Below are positions 54,149 to 61,587 of a DNA stretch of 61,587 nucleotides, piece after piece; positions within the stretch are counted from its first letter, which is position 1; each line of letters opens with the position of its first letter. The position numbers were made by a program, and so were the translations under genes. Source of the DNA: Bacillota bacterium (lineage in GTDB: Bacteria; Bacillota; Clostridia; Lachnospirales; Lachnospiraceae); contig JAEZUM010000017.1 of the NCBI GenBank assembly GCA_023421075.1, positions 1-61,587 on the forward strand. Direction: 5' to 3'. The notes below the pieces were generated by a model, which saw only the letters and a list, made by a program, of their open reading frames with translations, did no database searches and had not been told where the DNA came from.

Positions 54149-55357
54149 ATGTCTGATTTGAAATATTATATTTATCGATTTTTAGATGAACTGATACCAA
54201 TCTATCCTCTTTATCTATTAATGTTTGAAAAGGGTGGATTATCCGTTTCGCAGATATCCATGTTATTAGCGATATGGTCCATACCCGGGGTTCTTCTTGA
54301 GATACCAACCGGAGTATTGGCGGATCGTTGGAGCAGAAGAAATATGCTTTTGCTGGGACGAATGTTGAAAGCAGGCTGCTATTTGGTTTGGATCTTTGCC
54401 GGTGGTTTTGGGATGTACGCATTCGGTTTTATCCTTTGGGGGATTGGAGGCACCTTTAAATCCGGATCAGAGGAAGCTTTGCTGTATGATTCGATGAAGA
54501 TTATCAACAGAGCGGAACGATTTGAGCAGGTACTTGGCAGAGGGCGTTTTCTGTCCGGTATCAGTACAGTACTTGCCTCCGTATTCGGAGGACTACTCGG
54601 TATGAGGTATGGCTTTACTCCGGTTTTAGTCTTGTCGATGGTTTCCTCATTATGTTCTGCAGGGACTGTTCTTTCCATGAAGGAAGTTAACCTCTATAAA
54701 GATCGTCTCGTTACAGAGAATAGAGGAAGAGAGGAGAGAACACTTCTTGGTGCCCTGTCCTTTATTATAAAGAAGAAAGAAATTCTTCTTTATTGTCTCT
54801 TATCATTATTGGTAATTACCACTGCGGGGATACTGGATGAATATGATCAGCTGATCGCGGAAGGCTTTGGACTGTCGATTGCATTCATTGGTGGATGGAC
54901 GGCACTTCGGTTTATCCTCATAGCGTTCGGTGGATTTCTTGCTGCAGGACTTCGAAACGGATTGGAAAAGACCTTTCATCTAAAGGACCGGATGTTCCAG
55001 GTAGCGGTACTCTGCTGCATGGCAGCAGGAGCACTGTTGACGGCAGGACTGGTTCGGTCGATCGGAGTGATGGCTCTTTATGGTCTCTATTATCTGATCA
55101 TGGCAGCCGGGGATGTCATTCATGAGAATTATATACAAGAGAGAATCGAAGAGGAGGGAAGATCTACAGTACATTCATTAATCTCCCTAAGTAAGAATTT
55201 ATATGGTATCTTGTGTTATGGAATATTCGGATGGCTGGTATCCGGATCCGATCTGTTTCATGGACTGGTATGGACGGGGGTCTATATTGTTTTATGGACA
55301 CTCTTGTTGTGTGCCTATTATCAAAAGTGGCGGAATAAGAACCGGACAGCAGACTAG
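54149..55357 (+). CDS. MFS exporter
   Basis: A 402-residue major facilitator with 12 helices. The loop 2-3 motif is GVLADRWSRRNMLLLGR near residue 59, and IPTGVLAD precedes it. The overall type is that of drug:proton antiporters of the small MFS groups. GGAGGG lies 5 nt before ATG 54149; an in-frame ATG at 54137 overlaps that site. A short leader peptide and a possible promoter (TATAAT at 53979-53984, weak -35) lie upstream. Substrate is unknown. Confidence 0.82.
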   Translation: MSDLKYYIYRFLDELIPIYPLYLLMFEKGGLSVSQISMLLAIWSIPGVLLEIPTGVLADRWSRRNMLLLGRMLKAGCYLVWIFAGGFGMYAFGFILWGIGGTFKSGSEEALLYDSMKIINRAERFEQVLGRGRFLSGISTVLASVFGGLLGMRYGFTPVLVLSMVSSLCSAGTVLSMKEVNLYKDRLVTENRGREERTLLGALSFIIKKKEILLYCLLSLLVITTAGILDEYDQLIAEGFGLSIAFIGGWTALRFILIAFGGFLAAGLRNGLEKTFHLKDRMFQVAVLCCMAAGALLTAGLVRSIGVMALYGLYYLIMAAGDVIHENYIQERIEEEGRSTVHSLISLSKNLYGILCYGIFGWLVSGSDLFHGLVWTGVYIVLWTLLLCAYYQKWRNKNRTAD

Positions 55358-55393
55358 AGTTGTTATTGATAATAAAAGCATTCTTATAAGAAA

Positions 55394-55422
55394 AAGAGGT
55401 TGTCCGACTTGGGCAACCTCTT
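55394..55422. terminator. Bidirectional terminator
   Basis: AAGAGGTTGTCC (55394-55405) pairs with GGGCAACCTCTT (55411-55422) with one G-U, between convergent genes. Confidence 0.82.
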
Positions 55423-55484
55423 CGTAATCATGGGTATCTCTATTATTGTTGCAGATTCTACAAACACATTCTTTTCGATGCTAA

Positions 55485-56465
55485 TTAGCTGTAAAGCTCT
55501 AAGCTTCTCATAAGTTCCTGCTTAATTTTATCTCTCAAATGCGGTGGGTTCAGCACACGAGCTCCTGAGCCGTATTGCATGATCCACCGTACTAGCTCAT
55601 CGGTAACCGCAGTGGCTCGGATAAAGTTAATTCCGGTCTCGGTTACAACAATCTCATCCGCCAGATCTGCTTCATATTCTTGAATGTATTTCGCCGTCGG
55701 TCCGTCAAATGCGAGGATGATCTGCTCCACAACATTACCGGATAGATGAATGAATTTGCTACGTGCTTTCTTGAGAAAATAATCGGTGGGAATGCTAAAG
55801 GTATCCTCCAGTAGAGTAATTGCCTTGATGCGAGACACCCTGAAGTCCCGGATATCATTTCTTAACTCACAGTAGCCGACAACACTTAATGCACCGTCGT
55901 TGATCATTAATTCATAGGGATGGATGATTCGAATGGTGTCCTCGTCGCCACCAAAGCTATGATAGATGATCCGGACTTTATTCTTGTTGCGGATCGCAGA
56001 TTGGAGCCGGTCTTCCACCTCAGGATTAACTTCGTCATTAATGTAATCATTCGTATTGATTGTAACCAGACCGTTGAAGTGCTTGATAAATTCGCGGTTC
56101 AGATTGGTCGTGTTATCCAGTAGCTTATGGATCAGCTCTTGAGCGGACTTACCCATGGTCATGTATTGATAAGGCTTCAGTAATTCAAGTAAGAAGGCAA
56201 GGGAGATAAGCTCCGGTGAGGTAAAGGTGATATCGCGAAGACGAAACTTGTCCGCGGTATAATAGGTCTTACCGTTTCTTTCCTCCTCGGATATAAAACA
56301 GATGCTGGACAGGCTGTCGATATCCCGACCAATGGTCTTTTTGTCCACGATAACATCCCATTTCTCCAGAGAAGCATGGATATCACTGATCGTATACCCT
56401 CTCTTGTTCTCGGAAAGTAATAATAAGATAAATATCTGCCGCTCTGTTTGCGCCATATCCTTCAT
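55485..56465 (-). CDS. WYL-domain transcriptional regulator
   Basis: A 326-residue regulator of the YafY/WYL type. The N-terminal winged HTH (ERQIFILLLLSENKRGYTIS, then KKTIGRDIDSL) is followed by the WYL domain (VRIIYHSF near residue 165, HPYELMINDGALSVVGYC, DFRVSRI) and the C-terminal extension. WYL proteins sense nucleic acid or nucleotide ligands and regulate repair, defence and other genes. GAGG at 56473-56476 precedes the ATG by 7 nt. No target is obvious; the divergent AT-rich region to the right may hold one. Confidence 0.88.
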   Translation of the reverse strand: MKDMAQTERQIFILLLLSENKRGYTISDIHASLEKWDVIVDKKTIGRDIDSLSSICFISEEERNGKTYYTADKFRLRDITFTSPELISLAFLLELLKPYQYMTMGKSAQELIHKLLDNTTNLNREFIKHFNGLVTINTNDYINDEVNPEVEDRLQSAIRNKNKVRIIYHSFGGDEDTIRIIHPYELMINDGALSVVGYCELRNDIRDFRVSRIKAITLLEDTFSIPTDYFLKKARSKFIHLSGNVVEQIILAFDGPTAKYIQEYEADLADEIVVTETGINFIRATAVTDELVRWIMQYGSGARVLNPPHLRDKIKQELMRSLELYS

Positions 56466-57026
56466 AATTCAACCTCATTTCTTGCTTCTGATCTATGTTT
56501 TGTCTTTAATATTTGCATAGAAAGCAATAATACTAATGCTTTTTCACAAAAGAGATTATTTCATGTGATGCAGCAACATGTTGGAAGCATTGTTTCTATT
56601 GTCTATATTAGTAATAGGAAAAACAGATTATTGTCCTAATCTTATTTACCGTCTATTTATATTTATCTTACTACAAGATAGAAAAAAATTCAAGAATACT
56701 ACCGGATGGTGTTTACGAAATATAGAACTGCAAGTGTTACCGGTATCAAAAATTCGAAGTAATAATATATCATAGTTTGACAATATGGGTTCACTTTACG
56801 TTGACAATATAGTGAATATAATCATTAAAGTGTATAAAAATGTAAAAATTAAGAAATTATTACAAATAATAAACATATATTGACAAAATATGAAAATTAT
56901 ACTATGGTATGTAAGTAACCAATAAATATAGTGTAAATATAGTTAAGGGCATTAAGTATTCAGATTGGGTATTAAGAACTGTATCTAGTAGTAACTATTT
57001 TTTTATTTTATAAGGAGGATATGCTA
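56466..57026. other. AT-rich spacer with repeated TTGACAATAT
   Basis: No supported gene; short open frames here have no ribosome-binding sites. TTGACAATAT occurs at 56777-56786 and 56801-56810 (24-nt period), and TTGACA again at 56880-56885, the last with TATGGT 17 nt on as a possible promoter of the next gene. Confidence 0.45.
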
Positions 57027-58301
57027 ATGAGAAAATTTTTACGTTTTGCTTTATCAGCTGTGATGGTAACAACAATGTTTTTTTATGCGGGAGATAATTT
57101 CGTAAAAGCAGCTAATAGTTATGATTTGAATGATATTGGTATTTCTGAGGCTAACAAATGGCTCGACAAGGAATCCAATACGTTTAAATATCCAATTACA
57201 GTTGATTCAAAGGAATGGAAAGATTATAAAACTCATGACGAAATGCTTGCAGTATGTACGATACCAAAAGAGTTATTGGCTGAAATGTCTACGGATAACT
57301 TAGTTGAACTGGTACTGGATTATCCATTATTATGTGATTTACTTGCCTACAATACCCTTCAGCAAGGTCTAGAAGCAGTAAAACAACAGTATAACGGTTT
57401 AGAAGAATTATTATCTAGAGAAGATGCCGCTGATATGTTATTGGCAAAATACCAAGAAACTGAAATTTTGGCCAGCTCATCTTTACCAATTAAATTAATG
57501 ACTAAATTTAAAAACGATGGGGATATTAGTGCTGTATTAGCCGAAATACAAAAATCGGATACTCTATACAAAAAAATAAGAAACGAATCTAAGGAGTTAT
57601 TGGATACAATATTTCTTGAAATGATGTTGGTTCAAGATGAAATTGTTAATGATTTTTCAGCTGAAGAACTTAATATACTAAATATGGAAGCACTACATAA
57701 ATATAAAGAAAAATCTAATTCAGATATGTATCGAGGACTTGAAGATACTTATTTTGAGGAGATGGAGAACAATGGCAATGAAAAAATGTTGGGTGATATT
57801 AATATTATAAAAATTAATAACTCTGACATTAATAATGAAATATCTATTTTATCATCAACTACATATGTATATACTCCAAACGGAACCTCCGTACTAGTAT
57901 TTATTAATGATTTTTATGGCTATTCGGTTCAAGTACTTACAACAAATAATTTTGTAGCACAATATCCACAAGCAGATTTAGTCGTTGCTGCTACTAATAT
58001 GTACAATTGCCATTCATATGCGTGGTATTCACAAAATCAGTATGCTACTAGCGGGTATTGGATGAATTATCCTGATGCATATATTAATGATGGAAGTTAT
58101 TATCGTGTTGGTGGCGGACTTTCTCCGACAGCACAAAATCAGAAAGCAGTCTGGATGAGTTCGGGTCAGTATATACATTCTGGTATTGTGTATGAAGTTT
58201 ATAATAGGACAATAACTTCTAAATGGGGAAATGGTCCTTTATTTAGGCATGCTTCAACTTATAGCCCATATTCAGGGGGCATATACTATTATACACGATA
58301 A
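57027..58301 (+). CDS. Secreted protein with NCHSYAW motif (putative NlpC/P60-like cysteine peptidase fold)
   Basis: A 424-residue secreted protein. A signal peptide ends near VKA-AN (about residue 28). A helical N-terminal half (about 30-270) precedes a C-terminal domain with YNCHSYAWY (Cys328) and HSGIVYEV (His384), followed by KWG. The Cys and His spacing and order resemble NlpC/P60-like papain folds, so a peptidase or amidase is possible; this is inferred, not shown. I start at ATG 57027 because AAGGAGG sits 8 nt upstream; ATG 57021 is only 2 nt from it. A clear terminator follows, then a sigma/anti-sigma pair. Confidence 0.75.
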   Translation: MRKFLRFALSAVMVTTMFFYAGDNFVKAANSYDLNDIGISEANKWLDKESNTFKYPITVDSKEWKDYKTHDEMLAVCTIPKELLAEMSTDNLVELVLDYPLLCDLLAYNTLQQGLEAVKQQYNGLEELLSREDAADMLLAKYQETEILASSSLPIKLMTKFKNDGDISAVLAEIQKSDTLYKKIRNESKELLDTIFLEMMLVQDEIVNDFSAEELNILNMEALHKYKEKSNSDMYRGLEDTYFEEMENNGNEKMLGDINIIKINNSDINNEISILSSTTYVYTPNGTSVLVFINDFYGYSVQVLTTNNFVAQYPQADLVVAATNMYNCHSYAWYSQNQYATSGYWMNYPDAYINDGSYYRVGGGLSPTAQNQKAVWMSSGQYIHSGIVYEVYNRTITSKWGNGPLFRHASTYSPYSGGIYYYTR

Positions 58302-58335
58302 AATTATGTTAATTGAGTAAAGTTGAATAATATGT

Positions 58336-58380
58336 AAAGGTTCTGTCAATGTAAGTTATTCCAGAACCTTTATTTTTTTT
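58336..58380 (+). terminator. Rho-independent terminator
   Basis: AAAGGTTCTG (58336-58345) pairs with CAGAACCTTT (58362-58371), followed by a long T-run. Confidence 0.9.
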
Positions 58381-58494
58381 ATTATATTACTAAAAAAATA
58401 TATTCGAATTTGGCAAAAAATACACAATTCTTTACTTATACCATATAGATAAGAATGATCAGCTAGTTCTGGTAAATTAATAATACTTGAGAGG

Positions 58495-59067
58495 ATGAAT
58501 GAATTTGTGCTAGAATTAAAAGAAGAATTTACACATATTTATGAGGAAACATATAAAGCTCTTTTTGTATATGTAATAGGAAAAATCCGTAATATATACG
58601 ATACAGACGATGTATTACAAACAATCTACATGTCTCTATATCGAAGATTGTGCAATAAAGGCATTCTACCTGTTGATCAGGCACTAAAAATTCTTTATAC
58701 AGCCGCAAGACATGAAATTGGCTATTATTATGGTTTTGTTAAATATCAACGGAAAATGGTTCCTTTATTTTCAGAAGAGAATACCGAAATGATTGAAATT
58801 CAATTAATGGCTAATTCGTTATTTCAATCAATCGATGAAAATGGTGATCAAGAAATATTAGATTGCATTTGGAATTTTATACATGAAAAAGATGAACTAA
58901 CATATCGTGCCTTTCTATTGCATTATTTGGAAGGACTAAGCTTTAAGGAATGTGCAAATGCGCTAAATTGTAGTAATGCAACAATTGTCCATCGTGTGTA
59001 CCGTACTATTCAAGAAATCAGAGAATTATTTAAGGAGGACATAGCCTATGACAAAGATTCAATTTAA
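58495..59067 (+). CDS. ECF-like sigma-70 family factor
   Basis: A 190-residue sigma factor with only region 2 (ALFVYVIGKI, YDTDDVLQTIYMSLYRR) and region 4 (LTYRAFLLHYLEGLSFKECA, then a helix with NATIVHRVYRTIQEIREL). It should direct RNA polymerase to a small set of genes. It overlaps the downstream anti-sigma gene by 20 nt. The GAGAGG lies directly against ATG 58495; GTG 58507, four codons on, is an alternative. Base composition is low in GC. Confidence 0.85.
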   Translation: MNEFVLELKEEFTHIYEETYKALFVYVIGKIRNIYDTDDVLQTIYMSLYRRLCNKGILPVDQALKILYTAARHEIGYYYGFVKYQRKMVPLFSEENTEMIEIQLMANSLFQSIDENGDQEILDCIWNFIHEKDELTYRAFLLHYLEGLSFKECANALNCSNATIVHRVYRTIQEIRELFKEDIAYDKDSI

Positions 59068-60046
59068 GAAAGCTGGCCTTGATAATAGCCAATTATTAGA
59101 GAAGAAAGAACTATATGATAAAATCATGGATGGTATTGAAAATACGCATAAAACAAATAATAACAAGAACTTAAGATTAATATATAAGGGCGTTGCTATT
59201 GTCGCTTTTCTACTGATTTTATGTATAACAAATATAACTGTATATGCATTTTCTGCTGATTATCGAAATCTATTGGCAGAGAAGCTCAATATTGGCAATG
59301 AAGAAATACATTACGTTGGGAAATCAGTTAGCGATAATGGTATTACGATGACTATTGAATCTTACCATGTTAGCAATCATTCGGCTGTAGTGCTACTAGC
59401 ATTTACTAAAAATAATGGCAATGTATTTGGTAATTCGCTAAATCCGAATATTGGAACTATAATTTGTAATAAATTAGTTGTTTCGTTTACAGGATTTTAT
59501 TCAGAATTATCCGATGACAGTAAAACCTTGTATTGTTTTTATACATGGAATCTTACTGATAATATATCTGATCAATTCACAACGATTACAATACGTGACT
59601 TGATTTGTAACCAATCTCAGGCCGATGGGTTAAACTATACGGATAATAAGATTTTCGGAGAATGGTCTCTTCAATTTGAATTATCAAGTAATATTGATAA
59701 CTCAATAACGGTCAATAATACAGATGTATCTAATACTATTATTATGTGTGGAAAAGAACTACAGATAGACAGTGTGACGTTGGCAGATATGTTATTGATT
59801 GTAAATACTACAACATTAGGTGATTCAGGCATGAGTAAGCAGGTAGACCCTCTAAGTAATATTAATCCACGTAGTGGTGCATATTATGACGTATTTATTC
59901 ATCTCGAGTATGAGAATGGAACTTTGTCTGAGTATAAAGATTGTATAATAGATAATAATGGGGACATTATTTCATGGTTCCCAGAGAACATAAAGATTGA
60001 CAAAGTAAAAAAAATACACATTGGTAATGTAACGATATCTTTATAG
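59048..60046 (+). CDS. Anti-sigma factor with one membrane helix (DUF4179-like)
   Basis: A 332-residue protein: cytoplasmic N-terminus (about 1-46), one membrane helix (about 47-68, IVAFLLILCITNITVYAF) and a large outside domain like those of DUF4179/DUF5643 anti-sigma factors. It presumably holds the sigma factor encoded just before it and releases it on an outside signal. AAGGAGG lies 10 nt before the ATG within the sigma gene. The overlap suggests coupled, roughly equal synthesis. Confidence 0.8.
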   Translation: MTKIQFKKAGLDNSQLLEKKELYDKIMDGIENTHKTNNNKNLRLIYKGVAIVAFLLILCITNITVYAFSADYRNLLAEKLNIGNEEIHYVGKSVSDNGITMTIESYHVSNHSAVVLLAFTKNNGNVFGNSLNPNIGTIICNKLVVSFTGFYSELSDDSKTLYCFYTWNLTDNISDQFTTITIRDLICNQSQADGLNYTDNKIFGEWSLQFELSSNIDNSITVNNTDVSNTIIMCGKELQIDSVTLADMLLIVNTTTLGDSGMSKQVDPLSNINPRSGAYYDVFIHLEYENGTLSEYKDCIIDNNGDIISWFPENIKIDKVKKIHIGNVTISL

Positions 60047-60437
60047 GTATTATGACTAGGTGAGATGAATGCTGCAAAAAATATAATTGATATGTCTTGC
60101 TCCGCATTAGATTCAGCCTTTTTCTTTTGTCATAAAAGTACCAGTAGGTGCTTGATTTCAGATTTCCAAACGTTTCAAAGTAAGTTCATAATTATGTAGA
60201 GGGTAAAAAAAACTAGAGTAACGTCTCTATTTTCTAAAAACTTTGTCAACCGTCTTTGAAAATGTTATCATTGTAAGAGCATCGACAATCTACATCTCTA
60301 AGGATTGTGCCGACTTAAATTAAACCGAGGATAATAAGAATTTAAGGATGATTTTTTATAAGATAATGATAATGATTCGTGGCTCCAGGATGTAACGGGA
60401 GCCATGAATTATTTTATAGAAAGAGCAGGATTACTGT
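60047..60437. other. AT-rich spacer with one hairpin
   Basis: No gene is visible. ATTCGTGGCTCC (60375-60386) pairs with GGAGCCATGAAT (60398-60409) with one G-U, followed by ATTATTTT; it looks like a terminator for something to its left. A CGACAATC/GATTGTGCCG-like repeat near 60285 is weak. Confidence 0.5.
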
Positions 60438-60853
60438 AGGAAGAAATTCATAATTAACCAATATCTATGCCTACTACTGCTTTGCATTATAGTATTAGCT
60501 GGCTGCTGTTTGTTTGGGAAAGATCAGGCTTCAGTAGGTTCTATAGAACATATTTGTAAAGTAAAAGAAGACGGGATAGAACTAAAAGATAGGGTTTTAC
60601 AGACAGATATCGCTATGCTTGCTGCTAACATCTCACAGGTAGAGGAAGATATAGATTTTCTAACCTCAGATCAATGTTCCGGGCGTATGCAGGAACAGCT
60701 GGTAATGATACCGCAGGAGATTACATTATAAAACGTTATAAAGAAATTGGACTAATACCATTGGAGAAAGATAATACATTACCCAATTTAAAGGATATGG
60801 GAAGTCATGATCTGGATCATATAAAACTGGAAATCATAAATGATGAGTTGTAG
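60438..60853 (+). pseudogene. Decayed lipoprotein aminopeptidase (M28 family), start lost and frameshifted
   Basis: The frame from 60438 reads a lipoprotein signal (RKKFIINQYLC, then IIVLAGC) and ADIxQVEEDIDFLTSDQCSGR. This is the opening of M28-type aminopeptidases. Where the ATG should be, AGG stands at 60438, with AGGA 7 nt upstream, so the start codon seems mutated. After CGT at 60684-60686 the match jumps to the -1 frame (YAGTAGNDTAGDYIIKRYKE, IGLIPLE) as if one T was lost. It ends at TAG 60851-60853, far short of a full enzyme. The catalytic zinc region is missing. It cannot make a working enzyme. Confidence 0.8.
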
Positions 60854-61022
60854 ACTACTCAATTAAAATATGCAGATGACTTTCTTGAAGCATACCTTTA
60901 TGATATCTCTGTGACTCTTCCCTTTATATAAGAAGCAATTCCTTGAGGATGGTTCGTAGGAATTTATTGATGAAATGGTAAAATGGCGTACTTTCAAAGC
61001 TTTTCGGGTTTTTAAAAAGTCC
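60854..61022. other. Spacer between the pseudogene and the rpsL promoter
   Basis: AT-rich, no gene or strong hairpin seen. It may hold further decayed sequence of the peptidase. Confidence 0.35.
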
Positions 61023-61051
61023 TTGACAATTTCTTTGCAAAAATATATAAT
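61023..61051 (+). promoter_or_regulatory. Consensus promoter of the str operon (rpsL)
   Basis: A perfect TTGACA at 61023-61028, a 17-nt spacer and a perfect TATAAT at 61046-61051. All 12 bases match the consensus, as expected for a ribosomal protein operon. Confidence 0.92.
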
Positions 61052-61057
61052 CATTTA

Positions 61058-61077
61058 GCGTGCAGATTTCTGCATGC
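61058..61077 (+). promoter_or_regulatory. Hairpin at the 5' end of the rpsL transcript
   Basis: GCGTGCAGA (61058-61066) pairs with TCTGCATGC (61069-61077), with one G-U. It lies at the predicted transcription start and could stabilise or regulate the ~160-nt leader. Confidence 0.5.
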
Positions 61078-61218
61078 AATGTATTTTTTATGCGCTTTTT
61101 GTTGATGCTTATATAGTATCTTAAAAAGCGGAAATAAACCACAGAATCCTAACTAATAACAAGCGGATTGCGAACCAATTCAACTTGTAGCTAACAATTT
61201 TCAGGAGGTGAAAAATTA

Positions 61219-61587
61219 ATGCCCACATTTAACCAGTTAGTAAGAAAAGGTAGACAGACAGTAGAATACAAATCAACCTCTCCTGCGTTACAGAAAGGTT
61301 TTAACTCCTTAAGCAAGAGAGCAACTGACGTATCCGCTCCTCAGAAGAGAGGTGTATGTACAGCTGTTAGAACTGCAACTCCTAAGAAGCCTAATTCAGC
61401 GCTTCGTAAGATTGCCAGAGTTCGTCTGTCCAACGGAATCGAAGTAACCAGCTATATCCCCGGTGAAGGTCACAACCTTCAGGAGCATAGCGTTGTTCTG
61501 ATCAGAGGTGGTAGAGTAAAGGATTTACCCGGTACTCGTTATCACATCATCAGAGGTACACTTGATACTGCAGGCGTTGCTAAGAGA
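61219..61587 (+). CDS. rpsL: Ribosomal protein S12 (partial, runs off the window)
   Basis: The first 123 residues of S12 (usual length about 140). It has MPTFNQLVRKGR at the start, TPKKPNSALRKIARVRL in the decoding-centre loop, and RGGRVKDLPGTRYH. The lysines known from streptomycin resistance mutations (in TPKKPNS and RVKDLPG) are wild type, so no resistance is indicated. AGGAGGTG precedes ATG 61219. rpsG and the fus/tuf genes are expected beyond the window. Confidence 0.97.
   Translation, partial: MPTFNQLVRKGRQTVEYKSTSPALQKGFNSLSKRATDVSAPQKRGVCTAVRTATPKKPNSALRKIARVRLSNGIEVTSYIPGEGHNLQEHSVVLIRGGRVKDLPGTRYHIIRGTLDTAGVAKR

Noticed and set aside
54149..55357. Reading the MFS exporter as a tetracycline or macrolide resistance gene
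   Set aside because: Only general MFS motifs are visible; the substrate cannot be assigned.
56448..56775. Two overlapping short open frames in the AT-rich spacer
   Set aside because: No ribosome-binding sites, no recognisable similarity and a composition like random AT-rich sequence.
1..61587. CRISPR array, prophage, tRNA or rRNA genes
   Set aside because: No regularly spaced direct repeats, no integrase or structural phage genes and no cloverleaf-type sequences were noticed on either strand.

Overview
The window looks like a chromosome segment of an anaerobic, spore-forming, nitrogen-fixing member of the Clostridia, most likely Lachnospiraceae (relatives of Lachnoclostridium phytofermentans or Anaerocolumna). 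That placement is an inference from several features: the clostridial nif arrangement (fused nifN-nifB, split nifV, a Shethna-type 2Fe-2S ferredoxin), cotJ and SleB/LysM spore genes, T-box and tetrahydrofolate riboswitches, a PPi-dependent phosphofructokinase, and strong AGGAGG ribosome-binding sites. Most of the sequence is ordinary chromosomal material of moderate GC. Roughly 56.5-61 kb is visibly more AT-rich and looks accessory. No tRNA, rRNA, CRISPR array, transposase or phage gene was found.

Layout. 0-6.3 kb is the 3' half of a nif operon: nifE, nifN-B, 2Fe-2S ferredoxin, nifV-omega and nifV-alpha. It makes FeMo-cofactor and homocitrate for a nitrogenase whose structural genes should lie to the left. 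6.4-13.5 kb carries a PutP-type symporter, a DUF3298 protein, the TrkH/TrkA potassium uptake pair, a small basic protein and a membrane-anchored PpiC-type foldase. 13.8-18.6 kb is a MoxR / DUF58 / transglutaminase operon, flanked by two inverted copies of a ~50-bp repeat. 18.8-25.7 kb holds a cytidylate-kinase-like gene, an AI-2E family permease and a four-gene ABC module (ATPase, large exoprotein with five Ig-like repeats, one-helix protein, FtsX/MacB permease). 25.8-33.1 kb holds a zinc-ribbon protein, gltX, a UvrD-type helicase, a His-rich DUF1292 protein and a nuclease-DinG helicase fusion. The fusion gene's leader looks like an attenuator.

33.1-40 kb contains a 308-nt nested inverted-repeat element, VanZ-like and diacylglycerol-kinase-like genes, two tandem LysM/GH18-like proteins that lack the catalytic acid, cotJABC and a second small basic protein. 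40-43.3 kb is a tryptophan T-box followed by trpXYZ. 43.5-44.4 kb is a tetrahydrofolate riboswitch and folT. After that come a MIF-like protein, PPi-phosphofructokinase, a SleB-type hydrolase, plsC, rpoD, a MATE exporter, a small membrane protein and trpB2. trpB2 has its own Trp T-box reading leftward. An MFS exporter follows, preceded by a nine-codon leader peptide, then a WYL regulator.

The AT-rich tail has a secreted protein with an NCHSYAW motif, a sigma factor / anti-sigma pair, and a lipoprotein M28 peptidase pseudogene with a mutated start and a one-base frameshift. The window ends inside rpsL, which has a near-perfect promoter.

Genes that work together. The two Trp T-boxes tie tryptophan uptake (trpXYZ) and tryptophan synthesis or indole salvage (trpB2) into one response to uncharged tRNA-Trp. 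TrkH and TrkA form one transporter. MoxR, DUF58 and the transglutaminase are a recurrent cell-envelope module. The sigma and anti-sigma genes overlap and should be co-translated. The least explained items are the leader at 30.6 kb, the nested element at 33.1-33.4 kb, the leader peptide at 54.05 kb, the catalytically dead LysM/GH18 pair and the sigma-linked secreted NCHSYAW protein.
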